64,000 nt of DNA from Deltaproteobacteria bacterium. GTDB lineage: Bacteria > Myxococcota > UBA727 > VGSZ01. Location: NCBI GenBank assembly GCA_016177705.1, contig JACOUT010000003.1:842386-906385 (forward strand), read 5' to 3'. Positions 60,500 to 64,000 of this stretch are shown here, piece after piece. Below the pieces are notes generated by a model that was not told the DNA's origin, did not search any database, and saw nothing but the letters and a program-made list of their open reading frames with translations. The position numbers were made by a program, and so were the translations under genes. Within the stretch, counting starts at the first letter, position 1. The number at the start of each line of letters is the position of its first letter.

Positions 60500-60955
60500 C
60501 TACCGCACGGCACAGTGGATTCGGTACGTCTCGTTCTCGCTCGTCACAACGGTCAGTTCGAAGGCGCCCGGGGCGACACGTACATCGCGGGCAACTGGAT
60601 CGTCCGCTGCCACGGTTAGCGGCACTTCCATACCAGGTGTAATCAGAAACACGTCCGGCTCGTCGACGACGATGGAGGCTACGACAACGTCTCCCGGACC
60701 AAACCCAGGATCCGTGCTGAGCGTCATCGTGCCGCTTCCCGGCGGCGTGTCACATTCACGAGTCCCACCGAGCCCCGGAATCTCGATGGCAACGTCGTCC
60801 GGCAGCTGAAGCGACAGGACCAGGCTCGCGTGGTCAACGCAGTTGGCCGTCTCACTGCCAAACTCCGGCACTGGCGCGCCACACTCTCCGGTCGGTGCGC
60901 TGACACAGCCGACGTCCGCCAAGGCCAAGAAGCCGAAGAGGATGGTGGATCTCAT
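60500..60955 (-). CDS. Small exported, probably lipidated protein
   Basis: A 151-residue protein with an N-terminal signal segment (STILFGFLALADVGC; Cys likely lipidated) and a beta-rich body with Cys pairs. No recognised family. It ends 137 nt before its attC (60215-60363). Start ATG 60955 is the first Met before the signal-like stretch; the upstream in-frame region is attC and non-coding. Confidence 0.55.
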   Translation of the reverse strand: MRSTILFGFLALADVGCVSAPTGECGAPVPEFGSETANCVDHASLVLSLQLPDDVAIEIPGLGGTRECDTPPGSGTMTLSTDPGFGPGDVVVASIVVDEPDVFLITPGMEVPLTVAADDPVARDVRVAPGAFELTVVTSENETYRIHCAVR

Positions 60956-61137
60956 ACGGTCACGGTCGGCAACGCAGTTGCATTCGCGGCATTGTCCGGA
61001 CACTTCGGGCATTGGTGGGCCGGCGCGCCGCACCGAACGCCGGCAAGCCGCACCTGCGCTCGATGGGGTGCTTGCAGTTTGAGACTCGGATCCGCCACAA
61101 CGGCAAACTACAGGTCCGGTGGCAGGACGCCAAGCCC

Positions 61138-61286
61138 GCGAACGTTGAGCATGTGCGGCTCCCGCGCGCACAACGTCGATGATGCCACAGGCCCAAGCGA
61201 GTGGTGATGATCGTCAAGGCGCGGGAGACCCGGAGGGTCACCGCGAAGCGGTGGCCCTCCGGGCCTTGCGCACATGCTTTGTTGGC
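61138..61286 (-). repeat. attC site, type A (after hicB at 61.2 kb)
   Basis: 149 bp from GCGAAC to GTTGGC. The hicB gene upstream on the minus strand reads into it and stops at the central hairpin tip (TGA at 61238). Confidence 0.85.
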
Positions 61287-61681
61287 TGGCTGCGCGCTCG
61301 CGGCGGCCGCAGGAGTTGCTGCACTCTCTGATGCGAAAGGCCTAGCAGCTCGCTCACGTCGCGGACACTCAGCTCGAGGTCTCGATTGAGCGTCTGAGCT
61401 GCCTCGATCGTCGAAGCCTGCGCGCGCTGGGCACGCTGGTCCGCTTCGGCCCTTGCTTCTGCCGACGCGTCAACCACCCGCCGCGCCGTAGCCGGTAGCC
61501 GGATGTCCTCAACGAGGATGACCTTGTCGGGGTTATCGACGAACAGTCCGAGTGCCTCAAGGAACCGCTGACGAGCCTGCGAGATGCTGCGGCCCTGGGT
61601 GTGGCAGCCAGCGATTTCCTTCGCCGATGCAACCCACCACGAGTCCTCGTCGCGCTCGAAGATGACGGTGATCTGCTTCAT
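61238..61681 (-). CDS. hicB: HicB-type antitoxin with attC-encoded tail
   Basis: A 147-residue HicB antitoxin of a second hicAB module. The N-terminal RNase H-like fold is MKQITVIFERDEDSWWVA then CHTQGRSISQARQRFLEAL; the C-terminal part has a helix-turn-helix (ELSVRDVSELLGLSHQRVQQLL) instead of a ribbon-helix-helix. The ATG overlaps the hicA stop (ATGA). The last 14 residues (TKHVRKARRATASR) are attC-encoded, as in the other HicB. Confidence 0.85.
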   Translation of the reverse strand: MKQITVIFERDEDSWWVASAKEIAGCHTQGRSISQARQRFLEALGLFVDNPDKVILVEDIRLPATARRVVDASAEARAEADQRAQRAQASTIEAAQTLNRDLELSVRDVSELLGLSHQRVQQLLRPPRARSQPTKHVRKARRATASR

Positions 61682-61890
61682 GCCACACCTCTCCGGAGCC
61701 AGGCCTTGCCCAGGCACGGCTCGAGATCGCGCTCGATCTTCCGAAGGAGCCCACGCCCAAGGTCTTCACCGGCATGAGCCGGGACGACCGAAACGCAGGT
61801 GCCGCACGGCACCACGATGTGCGAGCCCCGTTGCCGAAGCTCGACGCAGCCGTGCGCACGAAGCAGCTTCAGAAGACCCTTCGCGGTCAT
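61678..61890 (-). CDS. hicA: HicA-type mRNA interferase toxin
   Basis: A 70-residue HicA toxin. The catalytic His is H24 in RQRGSHIVV; VVPAHAGEDLGRGLLRKIERDL completes the fold (in parts). The ATG at 61890 lies 5 nt behind the -10 box, implying a leaderless mRNA. Confidence 0.85.
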   Translation of the reverse strand: MTAKGLLKLLRAHGCVELRQRGSHIVVPCGTCVSVVPAHAGEDLGRGLLRKIERDLEPCLGKAWLRRGVA

Positions 61891-61895
61891 GTAGC

Positions 61896-61936
61896 ACCAT
61901 ACCACTACACCGCAACTCTGTCTACGCTACTAGACA
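61896..61936 (-). promoter_or_regulatory. Promoter and operator of hicAB (61.9 kb)
   Basis: On the minus strand: -35 TAGACA (61919-61924), 17 nt, -10 TATGGT (61896-61901), 5 nt, ATG. The inverted repeat TGTCTA-N6-TAGACA (61919-61936) covers the -35 box, a likely HicB-binding site. Confidence 0.7.
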
Positions 61937-62071
61937 CATATCGCGGCCGCGGGCCAGGTGGAGCAGCCGGAGGGTTCGGAGCTGTCACCGCGGACGCGCA
62001 CAGTGCCGTCACCCCCGTTCCTACGGCGAGACCTCGACAATCCAACCGTTCACTTCTCCCCTCCCCGGCCA

Positions 62072-62219
62072 GCCAACGTTGAGCATGTGCGGCTCCCGCG
62101 CGCACGACGTCGATGATGCCACATGCCCATGCGAGTCGCGATGACGTCAAGGCGCGGGAGACCCGGAGGGTCACCGCGAAGCGGTGGCCCTCCGGGCTTT
62201 GCGCACATGCTTTGTTCGC
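62072..62219 (-). repeat. attC site, type A (after the pseudopilin-like protein)
   Basis: 148 bp from GCCAAC to GTTCGC; near-identical to the other type A sites. It ends 24 nt before the stop of the upstream cassette gene, so this protein does not carry the attC-encoded tail. Confidence 0.85.
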
Positions 62220-62243
62220 TGCCCAGGTTTGCTCAGGTCCGGT

Positions 62244-63749
62244 TCACTTGAGGACTTTTGCCGAAACCTTGATATCGACATCTGCATCGCTGCCGAGACC
62301 GAGCAAAGCAGGGTTATAGACCCTGATGATGGCCGGTTGAGCAAGCTCGCAGTTGATGAGGTGGAGGGTCCTCTCTGGAGAACTCGTGCAGGCACCGGGC
62401 GGATCAAACGAAACGGCGACGCCGGCGGTGGAACGAACCTCGATCGAGAGTGAGCCAGTCTGTGCAAGCTTGTAGGAACTGGAAGTGCCGTCAGTGACTC
62501 TGAACTTGTTGTTTGAACTGATCTGCTGTTCGACTACCAGCCGCTCCTGGTTCTTGGTAGCGACCAGAACGACATTCCAGAAATAGGGCGCACCGGGTTC
62601 GACTGCATCGAGGACCTCGGCGAGGGACTGGAGGCTGGAAATCGGAACGGCCGCCGTGTATCCTTGCGCCTTGATTTGGTAGCTCATCTTTAGCTGTGAT
62701 GAAAGACTCTTGAAGCCCAATGTGGCGTCGATATTGGTTGCACCAAGTTCCGTTCCGGTAAGTGCTGAAGATCCTTGATAGAGGACGTCGATGGTACGGC
62801 CCTCAACCGCCTCGACCGCGCAGTACGCAGCGCTAGCCGGAGCCTTGTTGATCGCAGTCGGGGAGGACATCCCCCAAATCTTTTCTGTGACCTGACTAGA
62901 AATTGCGAGAAAGTTGGATTTGCGTTTGGTGTCTTCCGAAATATTGAACAACTTCAGAAGATTGAAGTTTAGCGCCCGATCCTCGTCGGAAATGATGTAC
63001 CTGTATCCGATATCTTGTACATCGACGTCTCGGCTCCTAACATCTCCAGGCAAGCGGTCGTCGATGATGTTGAAGTGTTCATCAAAGCAGGAACCAACAA
63101 TGTTCTGGTCATACGACACACCGCCAGACAAGGTCTTCTGCTCGCCCTTCTTGACGTCGACAACCATGTAGGACTTGGTGTTCGGGTCAATCTTCCCCGC
63201 GTCCACGCAGATATCATCGATGGTCTGAGGGAGGAGGTCCTCGCCGCCGGAGCAGATCCGGTACGCTGCAAGGCCGGATCCGGGCGTTCGATAGACGAAC
63301 GGGCGGTCCCAGGCATCATTGGGGATCGTTGGGACGATCGCTGGCGCAGCAGTCAATGCTGGCAAACCCTGCTCGGACGAAGGGTAGATGCCGACGCGCG
63401 CCTTGTAGGCCTCGAGGTGCTGGGTAATGCCGCGAATGGTGTTGATGACTGACTGTGCAACCTGCTGTCGGCGCTTTCGCTCTGCCGCCTCAGCCTGCTG
63501 TGTCTTCTTCCGCTCTTCATCCTGCTTCCGCTTCTCTTCTGCAATCTCCTTCTTGCGAGCCTCCGCCTTCTTCTTGCGCTCAGCGTCGGCCTTCTTCTTG
63601 CGTTCAGCTTCCTTCTTCTTCTTGGGGTCTGCGTTTTCGATGGCGTCGGCGGCGCCTTTGATGAGGCTGCCGAGGTTCTGAGCCTTCGCCTGACTTGGAG
63701 CAAAGGAAAGGGCAGCCACGAGTAGCGTGGTAGCCATGCGGGTATTCAT
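62244..63749 (-). CDS. Exported coiled-coil protein with GspG-like segment
   Basis: A 501-residue exported protein. The ATG at 63749 has an AAGGAGAAC ribosome site and is followed by a signal peptide (TTLLVAALSFAPSQAKA). Residues about 30-100 are a Lys/Glu-rich coiled coil. The segment YKARVGIYPSSEQGLPALT...IPNDAWDRPFVYRTPG resembles the C-terminal half of the type II secretion pseudopilin GspG, but the protein has no prepilin cleavage motif. The C-terminal 300 residues are beta-rich and unrecognised. Probably periplasmic; role unknown. Confidence 0.65.
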   Translation of the reverse strand: MNTRMATTLLVAALSFAPSQAKAQNLGSLIKGAADAIENADPKKKKEAERKKKADAERKKKAEARKKEIAEEKRKQDEERKKTQQAEAAERKRRQQVAQSVINTIRGITQHLEAYKARVGIYPSSEQGLPALTAAPAIVPTIPNDAWDRPFVYRTPGSGLAAYRICSGGEDLLPQTIDDICVDAGKIDPNTKSYMVVDVKKGEQKTLSGGVSYDQNIVGSCFDEHFNIIDDRLPGDVRSRDVDVQDIGYRYIISDEDRALNFNLLKLFNISEDTKRKSNFLAISSQVTEKIWGMSSPTAINKAPASAAYCAVEAVEGRTIDVLYQGSSALTGTELGATNIDATLGFKSLSSQLKMSYQIKAQGYTAAVPISSLQSLAEVLDAVEPGAPYFWNVVLVATKNQERLVVEQQISSNNKFRVTDGTSSSYKLAQTGSLSIEVRSTAGVAVSFDPPGACTSSPERTLHLINCELAQPAIIRVYNPALLGLGSDADVDIKVSAKVLK

Positions 63750-63857
63750 CGTTCTCCTTGCATCGATCATCAGGTCACGTCCTCCGGTAATTGTCGTCGC
63801 GCGGTTTCGGGAGAATCGCACACGATCCCCTCTTCGAACCACCACAAGCCCAAGGCA

Positions 63858-63999
63858 GCGAACGTGGTGCACAAGCGGCAGCCGTGCAGCACGGAGGTAG
63901 AAGGTAGCACGGTGCCCTTGGCACGGCTGACCACGCCGCCGGCGATTGAACCTCTGTGAAGCGGCGGCGGCGTGGCTCTGCGCTTGTGCGACTGTTCGT
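63858..63999 (-). repeat. attC site, type B, at the window edge
   Basis: 142 bp from GCGAAC to GTTCGT, with the same internal order as the type B site at 56368 (CGGCAGCCGTG ... GGCACGGCTGACCACGCCGCCGGCGATTGAA in parts). It belongs to a cassette that lies to the right of this window. Confidence 0.75.
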
Positions 64000-64000
64000 A

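Larger units (their letters stand above)
51103..63999 (-). mobile_element. Chromosomal integron gene-cassette array (partial; integrase outside)
   Basis: All genes in this 12.9-kb stretch are on the minus strand and are separated by long imperfect palindromes starting GCCAAC/GCGAAC and ending GTTGGC/GTTCGC, which I read as attC sites (51934, 53569, 54442, 56368, 56530, 60215, 61138, 62072, 63858, plus a remnant at 52811). On the minus strand each gene is followed by its attC, the rule for integron cassettes, and the attC ends read CCAACAA ... AACGTTGG, like canonical attC. Gene content (toxin-antitoxins, exported orphans, defence-like NTPases) is also typical. The integrase/attI should lie to the right. 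Core sites deviate from GTTRRRY at one or two bases. Confidence 0.8.

Noticed and set aside
60148..60513. N-terminal extension of the HD-NACHT protein
   Set aside because: The frame is open, but it is translated attC and leader DNA; a strong ribosome site (GGGGGAGA) and ATG at 60147 define the real start.
62171..62467. Minus-strand frame ending with the attC-encoded tail after the pseudopilin-like gene
   Set aside because: It overlaps the end of the real gene in another frame and has no ribosome site or domain; only the three antitoxin tails are in frame with genuine genes.
51934..63999. CRISPR array
   Set aside because: The repeats are 140-350 bp palindromes separated by whole genes of 0.9-3.7 kb; no short direct repeats with uniform spacers and no cas genes are seen.

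Overview
The window looks like chromosome of a high-GC, Gram-negative, predatory-type deltaproteobacterium (Myxococcota or a close relative). The signs are Cys-rich and Asp/Gly-rich surface lipoproteins with (Gly-Glu)n linkers, an eukaryote-like Ser/Thr kinase, a complete bacterial DNA topoisomerase VI, an MXAN_5187-type protein, and gliding-bacterium style Bat (aerotolerance) genes. No rRNA or tRNA gene was seen.

From 1 to 50.6 kb it is ordinary host chromosome. 0-7.5 kb: an FHA-domain tail, a metallo-beta-lactamase-fold hydrolase, a secreted DUF1579-like protein, a large Cys-repeat lipoprotein, a phospholipase D-like protein and an FprA-type ferredoxin/adrenodoxin reductase. 7.5-11.5 kb: two overlapping DUF3857/transglutaminase-like lipoproteins, the second without the catalytic Cys. 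11.5-24 kb: GE-linker lipoproteins, an O-methyltransferase, an M50-like membrane protease, atpD-atpC alone (no other atp genes beside them), a MopE-like Asp-rich protein, a TolB-like lipoprotein with a CXXCH motif, a methyltransferase/glycosyltransferase pair and a membrane-anchored kinase. 24-34 kb: a lipoprotein MBL hydrolase, a RIO-type kinase, DbpA helicase, topoisomerase VI B (plus strand) and, 2.9 kb away on the other strand, topoisomerase VI A in an apparent operon with a class III cyclase-like protein and a phosphopantetheinyl transferase. 34-39.7 kb: a PATAN/DUF4388 protein, a TonB-dependent receptor, a rhomboid protease with a helical tail and the MXAN_5187-like protein. 39.7-48.3 kb: one tightly overlapping minus-strand operon, moxR-DUF58-DUF4381-like-batA-batB-batC-batD-batE. 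48.3-50.6 kb: an NCS1 permease overlapping tail-to-tail with a HEAT-like protein.

From about 51.1 kb to the right edge the organisation changes completely. Every gene is on the minus strand, genes are short and unrelated, several are more A+T-rich than the host, and they are separated by 142-346 bp imperfect palindromes that begin GCCAAC or GCGAAC and end GTTGGC or GTTCGC. This is the layout of a chromosomal integron gene-cassette array. The canonical attC orientation (RYYYAACAA ... CGTTRRRY) is on the minus strand, the same as the genes, so the integrase and attI should lie to the right of this window. The array holds four type II toxin-antitoxin modules (DUF4258/Xre, HigBA, two HicAB), three exported proteins, a P-loop ATPase of the Sll1717 type, an 'empty' attC-only cassette, and a 3.7-kb cassette for a 1073-residue protein.

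That large protein is the most unusual object here: an N-terminal HD phosphohydrolase domain, a NACHT NTPase core and two C-terminal zinc fingers of the ClpX type. It is a good candidate for an undescribed STAND/NACHT defence protein. Other array features worth following are attC sequences that encode a shared C-terminal tail on three different antitoxins, toxin-antitoxin promoters whose -10 box lies only 5-6 nt before the start codon (leaderless mRNAs) with operator palindromes over the -35 region, and deleted or hybrid attC sites that fuse cassettes.
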